A stretch of 64,000 nt of DNA from an uncultured Slackia sp. (GCF_934630525.1 NZ_CAKTVX010000007.1:62001-126000), one strand, 5' to 3'. Positions 7,399 to 17,558 are shown, counted from the stretch's first letter. Numbers and translations: made by a program. Notes: generated by a model not told the origin, from the sequence alone.

Positions 7399-10300
7399 AT
7401 GGCAGCGTCCGTTACTGGAATTCTGGCAAACATCAAGCAGCCGCGCGGCGGTTACCTTCCGCTTTCAAATTTTGATATTGCGTCGCATTGCGACGATCTG
7501 CGCGTCGTCGGCGATTACAACATCGCGCCTTCGCTCGTCGGACTCGCGGTCGACTACGGAACGCGCATCGCCTTGGGCAACGACCCCGAGGAGACCTTTG
7601 GGGTGGCGACGGTCGGCGCGGGCATGGTCGGAGCCACCGACGTTGCCGAATCCCTGATTGCGGATATCGACGCCGCGGCGCTGAAGTCGGGCGAGATCGA
7701 CGAGAAGAGCGTTGTTTCGCTGTGTAAGTTGTCCGGCTTCGATTCGGCTTTCCGCGCAGGGGCGTCTGCATACAGGCCCGTCTCCGAGATAAATCCCGAC
7801 AGGCAGACCATCGCGGATATCGGCAACCTCATCCTGCGAACGAAGGCTTTCTTCGATGCGTCCGCCGAAACGGTCATTGCAGGGTTCACCTTCGAGGGCG
7901 CTTACACAGATGACGCGGGCGCAAGCGACGGCGACTACATCTGCGGCGACACCCTATGGGACCTTAAGGTGTCCAAGAATGAGCCAACGATCAAGAACAC
8001 GATGCAGGTGCTGCTCTACTACCTCATGGGACTTCGCTCCAGCAAAGATGAGTTCAAGGCCGTGACTCGCATCGGGCTTTTCAACCCTTGGCTCCAGAAG
8101 TCCTGGTCGATGTCGGTGCTCGATCTCGACGAATCCTTCCTCTCCATGGTGGAGAACGACATCCTGGGCCACAAACCCCGACATTCTCGACCCTCGGTCA
8201 ACTGGGCGAACGAGGGCTCGCGAACCATATACGAGGTAATCGACTGGATTCGTGACACTTGCGAATCGGAGCGCGACAAGGGAGACAGGTTCGAGCGCGC
8301 CAGCCGGTACTACCTCATGAACGACCCTGTTTACGCGCAGCGCTTCAGCGACGTGTGGATGTGGAAGGATGCGCCCACAAACGACGGCGCAGACCTGGGA
8401 ATCGACCTTGTCGCCCAAGACGCGGAGGACGGCACGTATTGGGCTATCCAGTGCAAGTGCTACCAGAAGGCGACGCTCGACCTCCGCGACGTCGCCACCT
8501 TCTACACCAAGGCAAGCGCAACCGACGACTACGCGCACAACATGATAATCACCACTTGCGAGGACTTCGGCCCGAACTTGGACAAGACCGCCACGCAGTA
8601 CGGCACGGTGCGCCTTTTTGCCGACAGCATGGCAGAGTCCGATGTGGACTGGGACGCCTTTGTTGAGGGCAAGGCGGTCGGCAAACGCTCGTTCAAGGAG
8701 CCCATGCCTCACCAGCGCGAGGCCATCGACGCCTGCCTCCAGAAATTCCAGCAATACGACCGCGGCCAGCTCATCATGGCATGCGGCACGGGCAAGACCA
8801 TCACGTCGCTGCGTCTCACGGAGGAGATGCTCCCCGAAGGGTCTCTCGTGCTGTTTTTGGCGCCGTCGATCTCGCTCGTCGCGCAGACGATGCGCGTGTG
8901 GGCCAACCAGTCGAAGCGCGATTTGCGCTGCGCAGTGGTCTGCTCGGACGAGACGGCTTCCAACGCCGAGGGTGACACCTGGGAATCATCCCTTTCCGAT
9001 ATTCCGTATCCCGCCACCACGGACCCGACGGCATTACACAATCAGATAAAGCGATTCGATCGCACGCAGGGCGTGAACGTCGTGTTCTCGACCTACCAAT
9101 CCATCCAGGTGGTTTCCGATGCCCAGCGCATGGGGCTCGACCCGTTCGACCTCATTGTCTGCGACGAGGCTCATCGCACCACCGGCGCCTCCGCCGCATC
9201 GGACGACCTCACCGAGCAGAGCGCGTTCACCAAGGTGCACGACAACCGCCTGGTCTCGGCGAGGAAGCGCGTCTACATGACCGCCACGCCGAAGATTTAC
9301 GGCGACAAGGCCCGCGTGCAGGCGAAGACTGAGAGCTACGAGGTCTCGTCTATGGACGACGAGGAGAAGTTCGGCCCGGTGTTCTACCGCCTCTCGTTCG
9401 GCCGCGCCGTGGACGAGGGGCTGCTCACAGACTATCGCGTCATCGCACTCACCGTCTCGGAAGACGTGGTGAGCGAGGTGTACCAGCGCGCCATGGCCGA
9501 CGAGGAGGGCTTCGAGATCACTGATGCCGCGAAGGTCATCGGGTGCTGGAAGGGCTTGGCGGACCAGGGCAAGAAGGACGGCAGCGGCCATCCGTTGAAG
9601 AACGCCGTCGCCTTCTGCTCGACCATCCCCGAGTCCAGGCGCATCTCCGAGTACTTCGAGCGAACGGTCAAGGCCTACATAGATTACGAGCGCGAGCAGG
9701 GCAACGACATTTCCGGCATGGAATGCGCCGTGCAGCACGTCGACGGTACCATGGACATGGCGAACCGCAAGGACAAGCTCGCCTGGCTCGCAGACACCAG
9801 CGAAGAGAGGTGCCACATCCTCTCCAACGTCCGCTGCCTTTCCGAGGGCGTTGACGTGCCGAACCTGGACGCCATTATGTTTCTGCAGCCCAAGAAGTCC
9901 CGCGTGGAGGTCGTCCAGGCAGTTGGGCGCGTCATGCGCCGCTTCGAAGGCAAAGACTATGGGTACATCATCCTGCCCGTGGTCATCCCCGCAGGCTACA
10001 CGCCCGAAGAGGCGCTGGACAACACCGATGCCTTCAAAGTCGTGTGGGAGATAGTGCAGGCCCTGCGAAGCCATGACGAGCGACTCGAGGGTGGCGTCAA
10101 CTCGCTGCAATACGACATGGCGACCACTTCCGTGGTGCAGGTCATCAACGTTGACAAGAATAAGGGCAGGGACCAGAATGGTGGTTCTGCTGCGGGCGGA
10201 AGCGCGGGCGAAGACGGGCAAGAGAGCACTCCCGGCGATCTCGGCCAGATGAAGATGGATTTCTCCGATCGAGAGCTGCAGGAGGCCGTGAACGCCGTAA

Positions 10301-13107
10301 TCGTGAAAAGGTGCGGCAACAAGGTGTATTGGGAAGACTGGGCCAAGGACATCGGCGACATCGCCAAGCGCCACATCGAGCGCGTGGGCGAGCTGGTTTT
10401 GAATGGCGGTCCCGCTTCGGCTGAGTTCGCTGTCTTCCTGCGGGGTTTGCGCGACTCCCTCAACAACGGAATCACCGAAGACGAGGCAGTGGAGATGCTC
10501 GCCCAACATATGATCACGCTGCCCGTGTTCGACGCGCTGTTCTCGGAAGCCGAGTTCGCGAAGTCGAACCCCGTCTCAATCGCTATGGAATCTATGGTGG
10601 CGACGCTTCGCGGTTACGGCATCGAGACCGAGTCCGAGAAGCGCGAGCTGGCGGAGCTGTATTCCAGCGTGCGCTTGCGCGCCGAGGCCATTCGCAGCGA
10701 CGCCGGAAAGCAGAAGATCATTAAGGAACTCTACGAGAAATTCTTCAGCCAGGCATTCAAGGCCACATCTGAGAAGATGGGTATCGTTTATACCCCTAAC
10801 GAGGTGGTGAACTACATCCTGCACGCTACTGACCGAATTTTGAGAAAAGAATTCGGGAAGTGTTTGGCCGACGAGGGCGTGCGCATCCTCGACCCGTTCA
10901 CAGGTACAGGCACCTTCGTCGTGAACTTGCTGCAGGATGAGGAGCTCATCCCGACCGAAAAACTGCCGAACAAGTATGCGAACGAAATCTATTGCAACGA
11001 GATCCTGCTGCTTGCCTATTACATTGCCACCATCAACATCGAGCATGCGTACCATTCGCGCATGCCGCAGGAATACGTTCCCTTCGAGGGAGGCGTGCTC
11101 ACCGACACGTTCCAGATGCACGAGGATGGGGATACCATTGACGCCAAGATATTCGCAAAGAACACCGAACGCATTCTAAGGCAGATGGAGACGCCTATTG
11201 ATGTTATCGTTGGTAACCCGCCCTATTCGGCTGGGCAAAAGAATGAAAACGATAATGCCAAGAATCTGAGCTATCCGACATTGGATGAGAAAATTCGAAG
11301 CACTTACGCCGAGGCATCTTCTGCTACTCTTAAAAATAAATTATACGATTCGTATATCCGAGCATTTCGTTGGGCATCCGATCGCATCGAGGATAAGGGT
11401 ATCGTATCGTTCGTCACGAACGGCGGATGGCTCGACGGCCAGGCTATGGATGGCTTCCGCAAGACTCTTGTCGACGAGTTCAGCTCTATTTACGTTTTCA
11501 ACCTCAGGGGCAACCAGCGCACGCAAGGTGAGCAGTCACGTAAGGAAGGCGGTAAAATCTTCGGGTCGGGCTCGCGTACTCCTGTTGCCATCACCATTCT
11601 GGTGAAGAATCCTGATTCCAGCGAACATGGTGTCATCTACTATCACGACATTGGCGACTACCTCACGCGCGAGGAGAAGCTGTCCATCGTGGCGAGTTCG
11701 GTTCCCGGTGAGCCTTTTGAGTGGGACATAATTGAGCCAGACCGTCACGGCGACTGGCTCAATCAACGTGATGATTCGTGGTATGAATTTATCCCTATCG
11801 CTATCGATAAACATGGAATAGCAGGGCTGATGGAAACCTATTCTTTAGGTGTCCTTACGGCAAGAGATGCCTGGGCGTATGGATATGGTAAAACGCAAGT
11901 TCATAACAATATGCAACGGTTAGTCGATACATACAATAGTGAGCTGAATCGGTATGCAGAATCTGAAAGGATGACTGATGTGGCATCTTTTGTCGTATCC
12001 GATCCTACGCAAATCAGTTGGACTCGTGCCTTAAAGAACGATTTGCGCCGTTTGAAACCGATAACATTTGATGAAAATAAAATTGTCTTGAGTTCATATC
12101 GCCCATTTTGTAAGCAATGGGTTTATTTCGATAGGCGTCTTAATGAGATGGTTTACTTAATGCCGGAGCAATATCCAGATGGCATGCCCAATATGTCTAT
12201 TTGCGTTTCCGGAGGAAGCAAATTCTCTGTTTTGGTGACAGATTGTTTGCCTAATTATCACTTCGATGGCGACTCGCAATGCTTCCCCCTCTATTGGTAC
12301 GAGGAAAAGAAGGATATCGAAGGTCTATTCGCTGAAACCGGCATGAAGCAGAGCAATTATGTATGCCATGACGCTATCACTGACGAGGCCCTCGAAGTGT
12401 TCCGTGCTGCCTATCCAAACGCATTCGGAGGCGGTAAGGGGCGCACGATCGAACAAGCCAAAGCCGACGGCCTGCCCCCAAAGATTGCCAACAGCAACGA
12501 ACGCTTTGATGTGAACAAGGTCGACATCTTCTACTACGTGTATGGCATTCTTCATTCGCCTGAATACCGTGGCCGTTTCGAGGCTAATCTTCAAAAAGAG
12601 CTTCCGCGCATCCCCTTGTCGCGCAACTTCCGTGAGTTCTGCGCTGCAGGTCGAGCCCTTGCCAAGCTTCATCTGGACTATGAAGCGATTGAACCTTGGC
12701 CGGTGAAAGAAGCGGGCTCATCGCTTTTGCCTGGGCCGGTTCAGAAAATTAAATGGGGTAAGCGCAAGGATTCCGAAACAGGCAAGAAGGTAGATGACCA
12801 TACCGTTCTCATCTACAACGAGAACCTCGTGATTAAGGACATCCCCGAGGCTGCTCAGCGCTACACCGTCAACGGTCGAAGCCCGTTGGAATGGGTGATC
12901 GACCGTTACCAAGTGAAGACCGACAAGGCGTCCGGTATCGTCAACGATCCCAACGAGTACAGCGATGACCCGCGCTATATAGTCGATCTCATTGAGAAGC
13001 TCATTCGCGTCTCAATGGAAACCATGGAGATAGTCGATCAACTACCGCCGGTATCTGAGCTTCCGCAACCCGTCAACTGGCCTTTCGCCTGGAAGGCTGG
13101 TGAGTAG
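7399..13107 (+). CDS. Type ISP restriction-modification enzyme (Mrr nuclease-helicase-N6A methyltransferase) with extra N-terminal nuclease-like domain
   Basis: 1902 residues from ATG 7399, with AGAAGGGA upstream and one nt after the RHH stop. Residues 325-400 form an Mrr-like PD-(D/E)XK nuclease (GIDLVAQ, then QCK at 351-353). An SF2 translocase follows, with GTGKT at 463-467 and DEAH at 589-592. A gamma-class adenine methyltransferase has DPFTGTGTF from 1165 and NPPY at 1273-1276. A long C-terminal part probably holds the target-recognition domain. This order matches LlaGI/LlaBIII-type single-chain enzymes, which are about 1570 residues. The extra length is mostly an N-terminal ~260-residue domain with SDGDYICGDTLWDLKVS (176-192), then TMQVLLYYLMG and RIGLFNPW. 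This looks like a second PD-(D/E)XK fold with D184, D188 and K190. It should methylate one strand of its site and translocate and cleave unmodified DNA. Confidence 0.9.
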   Translation: MAASVTGILANIKQPRGGYLPLSNFDIASHCDDLRVVGDYNIAPSLVGLAVDYGTRIALGNDPEETFGVATVGAGMVGATDVAESLIADIDAAALKSGEIDEKSVVSLCKLSGFDSAFRAGASAYRPVSEINPDRQTIADIGNLILRTKAFFDASAETVIAGFTFEGAYTDDAGASDGDYICGDTLWDLKVSKNEPTIKNTMQVLLYYLMGLRSSKDEFKAVTRIGLFNPWLQKSWSMSVLDLDESFLSMVENDILGHKPRHSRPSVNWANEGSRTIYEVIDWIRDTCESERDKGDRFERASRYYLMNDPVYAQRFSDVWMWKDAPTNDGADLGIDLVAQDAEDGTYWAIQCKCYQKATLDLRDVATFYTKASATDDYAHNMIITTCEDFGPNLDKTATQYGTVRLFADSMAESDVDWDAFVEGKAVGKRSFKEPMPHQREAIDACLQKFQQYDRGQLIMACGTGKTITSLRLTEEMLPEGSLVLFLAPSISLVAQTMRVWANQSKRDLRCAVVCSDETASNAEGDTWESSLSDIPYPATTDPTALHNQIKRFDRTQGVNVVFSTYQSIQVVSDAQRMGLDPFDLIVCDEAHRTTGASAASDDLTEQSAFTKVHDNRLVSARKRVYMTATPKIYGDKARVQAKTESYEVSSMDDEEKFGPVFYRLSFGRAVDEGLLTDYRVIALTVSEDVVSEVYQRAMADEEGFEITDAAKVIGCWKGLADQGKKDGSGHPLKNAVAFCSTIPESRRISEYFERTVKAYIDYEREQGNDISGMECAVQHVDGTMDMANRKDKLAWLADTSEERCHILSNVRCLSEGVDVPNLDAIMFLQPKKSRVEVVQAVGRVMRRFEGKDYGYIILPVVIPAGYTPEEALDNTDAFKVVWEIVQALRSHDERLEGGVNSLQYDMATTSVVQVINVDKNKGRDQNGGSAAGGSAGEDGQESTPGDLGQMKMDFSDRELQEAVNAVIVKRCGNKVYWEDWAKDIGDIAKRHIERVGELVLNGGPASAEFAVFLRGLRDSLNNGITEDEAVEMLAQHMITLPVFDALFSEAEFAKSNPVSIAMESMVATLRGYGIETESEKRELAELYSSVRLRAEAIRSDAGKQKIIKELYEKFFSQAFKATSEKMGIVYTPNEVVNYILHATDRILRKEFGKCLADEGVRILDPFTGTGTFVVNLLQDEELIPTEKLPNKYANEIYCNEILLLAYYIATINIEHAYHSRMPQEYVPFEGGVLTDTFQMHEDGDTIDAKIFAKNTERILRQMETPIDVIVGNPPYSAGQKNENDNAKNLSYPTLDEKIRSTYAEASSATLKNKLYDSYIRAFRWASDRIEDKGIVSFVTNGGWLDGQAMDGFRKTLVDEFSSIYVFNLRGNQRTQGEQSRKEGGKIFGSGSRTPVAITILVKNPDSSEHGVIYYHDIGDYLTREEKLSIVASSVPGEPFEWDIIEPDRHGDWLNQRDDSWYEFIPIAIDKHGIAGLMETYSLGVLTARDAWAYGYGKTQVHNNMQRLVDTYNSELNRYAESERMTDVASFVVSDPTQISWTRALKNDLRRLKPITFDENKIVLSSYRPFCKQWVYFDRRLNEMVYLMPEQYPDGMPNMSICVSGGSKFSVLVTDCLPNYHFDGDSQCFPLYWYEEKKDIEGLFAETGMKQSNYVCHDAITDEALEVFRAAYPNAFGGGKGRTIEQAKADGLPPKIANSNERFDVNKVDIFYYVYGILHSPEYRGRFEANLQKELPRIPLSRNFREFCAAGRALAKLHLDYEAIEPWPVKEAGSSLLPGPVQKIKWGKRKDSETGKKVDDHTVLIYNENLVIKDIPEAAQRYTVNGRSPLEWVIDRYQVKTDKASGIVNDPNEYSDDPRYIVDLIEKLIRVSMETMEIVDQLPPVSELPQPVNWPFAWKAGE

Positions 13108-14273
13108 TGAAAAACAAGAAGGCGTTTGACGAACATCAACTCTGGGGTCTGGTTGAGGAGCTGAAAAGCGATGATAGAATCACCAGCCTTCCCCTTGATA
13201 CACGTCAGTACGTAAGATACTTACTTGAGCAGCTCGACAAACGAGGAAGAACTACTAACGCCTATTACGTGCGGGTTTCTTCGCTTGATGAGGTGTACGG
13301 ACAGCTGTGCAACATTCGCGACTGGCTTCCTGATTACCCGAGTTATATCGATAGCGCAGTTGACGAATGCATGCGTATCCTCGCTTCCGAGTGGCCTGCA
13401 AACAATGGGCGTCAAATCGTTGATATCGATGAAGCGGTTCGCGATGCCTTTTTTGCCGATTCGGAGGAGAGGATAAAGCGAGCGCGAGATGCTGCCAACA
13501 AGGTTGAGGATCTGTCCCGGCAGTTCCAAGAGAAGAAGGGTGAATACGAAGCTGGGCTCGTTGAGCTAAAGTCGTCGTATGCCGAATCGATAGCTGCGTC
13601 CAAGACGCAGCTCGAAAAGCGGCGCGACGAGCTGGGCGACGAGTTTGAATCGGAGGTTAAAGAACGCGCTAATAAAGCCAGCTCAAGCCTCGCCGCCGTT
13701 GAAAACGAATACAGAAAGAGTCTCAGCTCAACCAAGGCAAACGTCGATCAAATTCTCAATGAGGTCGAAAATACCGCCAACTCCATCAGTGGCATTGCTA
13801 TGACGACGGACTATGCCAAGTATGCGACGGACAAGGAGAAAGCTGTTCGAATATACGATGGCCTGGCTATTCTCTTCGCCATTGTTGGCATTGCGTTGGT
13901 CGCTTTCGCTCTTACCGGCCTTCATGCGGATGCGACGTCCGCTTCGGTTTTCAAACTGGCCGTCTCTGTTGCGTCCTTTACCGTTTCGGGCTTTCTCTTC
14001 AAGCGCGGTACCTACAACCAGCGAGAGGCCAAAGCGGCAAGACGCACCGAGCTGACGCTTAGGGAATACAAGCCTTTCATTGCGAATCTTAGCGAAGAGG
14101 ATAAGAGGGAAATTACCAACAAGATAGCCGACCGAATTTTCATCAAAGGGGAAATTGGAGATAAGGAAGAAAAGACAATCTCGAACGCTCTTTTTGACAG
14201 AGGGTTAAATGAAAAACAGCTTGCTTCGTTCGCTGCGATAGTAAAAGCTCTGTCAAAAGATTCGCCGAACTAA
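13107..14273 (+). CDS. Coiled-coil two-helix membrane protein of unknown function
   Basis: 388 residues. The GTG start at 13107 overlaps the last base of the restriction-enzyme stop, so the two are tightly coupled. The N-terminal 120 residues are a soluble, mostly helical part. About 125-235 is a charged coiled coil rich in E/K/S. Two membrane helices follow at about 250-272 (IYDGLAILFAIVGIALVAFA) and 283-302. A cytosolic C-terminal tail of about 80 residues ends the protein. I recognise no family. Its position between two DNA-restriction genes suggests a defence role, perhaps as a membrane-associated effector or tether. That is inference from location only. Confidence 0.7.
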   Translation: MKNKKAFDEHQLWGLVEELKSDDRITSLPLDTRQYVRYLLEQLDKRGRTTNAYYVRVSSLDEVYGQLCNIRDWLPDYPSYIDSAVDECMRILASEWPANNGRQIVDIDEAVRDAFFADSEERIKRARDAANKVEDLSRQFQEKKGEYEAGLVELKSSYAESIAASKTQLEKRRDELGDEFESEVKERANKASSSLAAVENEYRKSLSSTKANVDQILNEVENTANSISGIAMTTDYAKYATDKEKAVRIYDGLAILFAIVGIALVAFALTGLHADATSASVFKLAVSVASFTVSGFLFKRGTYNQREAKAARRTELTLREYKPFIANLSEEDKREITNKIADRIFIKGEIGDKEEKTISNALFDRGLNEKQLASFAAIVKALSKDSPN

Positions 14274-14319
14274 CTCATGAATAGTTTATCCGCTGGTGCC
14301 AAAAGAAAGGCTGAAACAA

Positions 14320-16146
14320 ATGGCAAAGAATGCGCCAGCATCTCATGATGACGACATCAGCGAGCTGATTCACGATGTCTCAAAAGGACGTTACCAGCTC
14401 CCTGATTTTCAGCGCGATTGGACTTGGGACGACGACCGCATAAAAGGAATCATCGCGAGCTTAACTATGGCTTACCCCATGGGCGCGGTGATGTGCTTGG
14501 AAAATGGCGGAGACTTCAAGCTCAAGCGGCGCTGCTTTGCCGGGGTCGAAATCGATGCCGAAACGGTCGAGCCAGATAAACTTGTGCTCGATGGGCAGCA
14601 GCGTCTAATCTCCCTGTATCTTTCCCTATGCTGCAAGAAACCCGTTCATACCAAGAACGTCAGAGGCGACGAGCGTCTCCTGTTCTACTATGCGGACATT
14701 AGGGCGTGCCTCGACGACGGCGTTGATCGTGTCGATGCGATCGTCTCGGTGCCCGCGAACCGAATTGTTACACAGAATATCGGCAGAGACATCCTGCTTG
14801 ACATCTCTACTCGTGAGAAAGAGATCGAGCAAATGATGTTTCCGCTGAATATCGCCTTCGATGCTAGCGAAAGACAATCTTGGTACAAAGGGATAGTGCG
14901 GACGTACGGTTTCGACAGTCCAGAGGAGTCGTTGTTCAACGAGTTCCAGCACGAGGTGCTCGATACCATCGAATCCTACCGACTTCCCGTTATAACGTTG
15001 AGCAAAGCGACGCCAAGGGAAGCCGTGTGCAGGGTTTTCGAGAACGTCAACACCGGCGGGGTGCCGCTCACTGTATTCGAGCTAGTAACAGCCTCCTTCG
15101 CGATGGATGGTTTCCGCTTGCGCGATGACTGGGAAAAGAGGTTGCGGCGCATAAAGGAAGACCAGAGGGTCGTTACCGACATTCTTGACAAGCTCGACGC
15201 GACCACTTTTCTCACCGCTGTGACGCTGTATGCGAGCTTCATGGCAAAGCAGGATGGAAAAGGTTTCGTCAGCTGCAAGAAGAAGGACGTGCTTGCTCTT
15301 GATCTCGATAGCTATAAGCTGTATGCCGACACAGTTCAAGAGGGGTTCGTTCTAGCTGCCGAATTCCTTATAGTCAATGAGCACATCTTCCGAGCTCGCG
15401 ATTTGCCATATTCCACGCAGCTCATACCACTTGCATGTGCGTTTGCGCATGCGAAGAATTCTGGTCTTGCGAATAAACAGACAACCAAAGACGTTCTTCA
15501 TCGTTGGCTATGGTGCGGCATCCTGGGCGAGATGTATGGCGGAGCAAATGAGACTCGCTACGCGAATGATATGGAAGACCTTGCTGCGGCGATTGACGGA
15601 AGCGGCTCTCAGATGCGCACTGTCAACGCTGCTTACTTCCAAACGCCGCGTTTGCTAGGGCTGCAGACAAGGAACAGCGCTGCCTATAAAGGAATCATGG
15701 CGCTTATCTACCGGAAGAATTGCAGGGATTTCATTTCTGGTCAACCGACTAACGCCTTTGAGGTCATGGCGAAACGACCCGACATTCACCACATTTTCCC
15801 CGAAGCGTATTGCATAAAGATGGGGCTCGACAGGACGCGATGGAATTCCATTGTAAATAAAACGCCGCTTTTGCCGTCGACGAATAGAACCATAGGCGGT
15901 AAGGCGCCGAGCGAATACTTTCAGCGAATCTGCAGGGAATGCCCGAATGCCTCCCGGGAGGAATTGGCATCCCGAATCGAATCGCACCTTGTTGAATTCG
16001 ACTCCTTCATAAACAACGACTTCGACACTTACTTTACCGCAAGGGCCAGGGCTCTTCTTGACCTGATTGAAGATGCGATGGGCAAGCCTGTCTCAGACCG
16101 AACTTCAGATGAGGTGGTTGCAAAATTCGGTGCATCGCTTGAATGA
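14320..16146 (+). CDS. GmrSD-like protein (DUF262 plus HNH/DUF1524-type nuclease)
   Basis: 608 residues from ATG 14320, with AGAAAGG nine nt upstream (a GTG 24 nt earlier is possible). The N-terminal DUF262/ParB-like domain has QLPDFQRDWTWDDDRI and VLDGQQRLISLY, the motifs of the GmrS-type NTP-hydrolysing half. The C-terminal part has RPDIHHIFPEAYC at about 486-498, followed by spaced Asn residues, as in HNH nucleases of the GmrD/DUF1524 type. Family members are type IV restriction enzymes acting on modified phage DNA. It follows the membrane protein by about 45 nt on the same strand. Substrate specificity cannot be read from sequence. Confidence 0.82.
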   Translation: MAKNAPASHDDDISELIHDVSKGRYQLPDFQRDWTWDDDRIKGIIASLTMAYPMGAVMCLENGGDFKLKRRCFAGVEIDAETVEPDKLVLDGQQRLISLYLSLCCKKPVHTKNVRGDERLLFYYADIRACLDDGVDRVDAIVSVPANRIVTQNIGRDILLDISTREKEIEQMMFPLNIAFDASERQSWYKGIVRTYGFDSPEESLFNEFQHEVLDTIESYRLPVITLSKATPREAVCRVFENVNTGGVPLTVFELVTASFAMDGFRLRDDWEKRLRRIKEDQRVVTDILDKLDATTFLTAVTLYASFMAKQDGKGFVSCKKKDVLALDLDSYKLYADTVQEGFVLAAEFLIVNEHIFRARDLPYSTQLIPLACAFAHAKNSGLANKQTTKDVLHRWLWCGILGEMYGGANETRYANDMEDLAAAIDGSGSQMRTVNAAYFQTPRLLGLQTRNSAAYKGIMALIYRKNCRDFISGQPTNAFEVMAKRPDIHHIFPEAYCIKMGLDRTRWNSIVNKTPLLPSTNRTIGGKAPSEYFQRICRECPNASREELASRIESHLVEFDSFINNDFDTYFTARARALLDLIEDAMGKPVSDRTSDEVVAKFGASLE

Positions 16147-16241
16147 ATTCCAGAACAGCAGGAGCCCCTGGGGTTGGCGACGTAACCGGCCCAAAGAAAC
16201 ATTTGCATCCCAGAGCGCCAGGAACTCCGATGCCTGGATTC

Positions 16242-16336
16242 CTAATAAACCTAACGTAAACTGAAAAAGCTAACAAAAGCTGAAAAGACTAACACAAGCT
16301 AAAAAAGCTAACTGATGCTAATCAAAACGAAAGATG
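16242..16336 (+). repeat. Five tandem 19-nt iteron-like repeats
   Basis: Five consecutive 19-nt units (starts 16242, 16261, 16280, 16299, 16318) follow the loose consensus CTAAAAAAGCTAACAAAAG. The two outer units are more diverged. The array is A-rich in a GC-rich genome and ends 40 nt before the AAA-ATPase start, which suggests a cooperative protein-binding site controlling that gene. Confidence 0.6.
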
Positions 16337-16375
16337 CTATGCTGTGACGAAAGAAGGCCGTCGATGGAGGCAGAC

Positions 16376-17494
16376 ATGACAAAGGATTTCGTCAATCCGT
16401 TTACTCCGGTAGTTGGCAAGGTCCCCTTGCATATAGCCGGACGCGAAGAAATCATTGCCGACGTTGAAGGTGCGCTTGCTGGTGCGGGCAACGATCCGGC
16501 AATCATCAGCCTTTTGGTCGGTCCACGTGGAATGGGTAAAACGGCCCTTTTGTCTCATTTCGCTGATACGGCCGAGTCGTCTGGTTGGGTCGCCGCTCGT
16601 GTGACGTGCGTCGCGGGAATGCTTGAAGACATTCTCATTAGAACGCAGCGAGCAACGCGACATTTGGTGGATATTGAGCCTGCCCGCAAAATCAAAGGTG
16701 CGGGGATTGCCGATCTCGTTTCATTCGAATTGGAGGATTCGCCTCGCGAACTATCGAATTGGCGCTCAAGAATGGACGATATCCTGGATGCTTTGGCCGA
16801 ATGCGATACCGGTTTGCTGGTGACTATCGATGAGGTCAATCCGAGCGTTGACGAGATGGCGACACTTGTCGCGGCTTTTCAGCATTTTCTCGACGAAGGA
16901 AAAAAGGTCGCTCTTATTATGGCGGGTCTTCCATATGCGGTCACGTCGTTGCTTTCGGGCAAATCGACTTCGTTTTTGCGAAGGGCTGCACGATATGAAC
17001 TTCAGGCGTTGAGCGATTATGAAGTTGAAGAGGCCTTGATGAGAACGATGCGAGACGGCGGCAAAAACTTTGAGCCCGATGCGCTCGAGGCCGCCGTCAA
17101 CGCCGTTAAGGGCTTTCCCTTCATGCTTCAGCTTGTGGGTTATCGTGTGTGGCGCATGGCTGGCGATTCGGACACCGTCGATGTCTCAATTGTCAACGCC
17201 GCAGCAAGCGTCGCTCGTAAGGAATTGGATCAAAGGGTATACGAAGCGGTTTGGTTTGAGCTGAGCGAAGCCGACAAATCTTTTCTTTTAGCCATGGTGG
17301 AAGACCCCACAATAACGCGGCAAGCGGATTTGGCGGGAAGGCTCAATAAGCCGAGCGGGCATGTTTCGAGATACAAGAAGCGACTGATGCAGCAAGGGAT
17401 TATTCAGGAGCGCTCAAGAGGCTTGCTCGAGTTCTGCTTGCCTGGATTCAAAGAATATTTTCAGGAGCGCATTGCGGAAGAACGGGATTTGTAG
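16376..17494 (+). CDS. AAA/STAND-like ATPase with C-terminal winged helix
   Basis: 372 residues from ATG 16376 with GGAGG five nt upstream (an in-frame ATG at 16364 is an alternative). It opens NPFTPVVGKVPLHIAGRE, the usual entry to the archaeal-type ATPase/COG1672 group. Walker A is GPRGMGKTALL, Walker B is GLLVTIDEVNP, and a sensor region has FLRRAARYELQALS. The C-terminal 80 residues (TRQADLAGRLNKPSGHVSRY) form a winged HTH. Such proteins combine nucleotide-dependent switching with DNA or partner binding. Effectors are often separate, but none is adjacent. The 19-nt repeats upstream suggest autoregulation. Placement at the edge of the restriction island fits defence, but the function is unproven. 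Confidence 0.75.
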   Translation: MTKDFVNPFTPVVGKVPLHIAGREEIIADVEGALAGAGNDPAIISLLVGPRGMGKTALLSHFADTAESSGWVAARVTCVAGMLEDILIRTQRATRHLVDIEPARKIKGAGIADLVSFELEDSPRELSNWRSRMDDILDALAECDTGLLVTIDEVNPSVDEMATLVAAFQHFLDEGKKVALIMAGLPYAVTSLLSGKSTSFLRRAARYELQALSDYEVEEALMRTMRDGGKNFEPDALEAAVNAVKGFPFMLQLVGYRVWRMAGDSDTVDVSIVNAAASVARKELDQRVYEAVWFELSEADKSFLLAMVEDPTITRQADLAGRLNKPSGHVSRYKKRLMQQGIIQERSRGLLEFCLPGFKEYFQERIAEERDL

Positions 17495-17558
17495 AAAGCG
17501 TTGTCTGGCCCAGGTCGGTTAGCATATACTCGCCGTCGATCCGCACGATGCAATCTGT

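Noticed and set aside
9034..10509. 491-codon minus-strand frame inside the restriction enzyme
   Set aside because: It overlaps the helicase domain with intact motifs on the plus strand; His/Leu-rich shadow translation.
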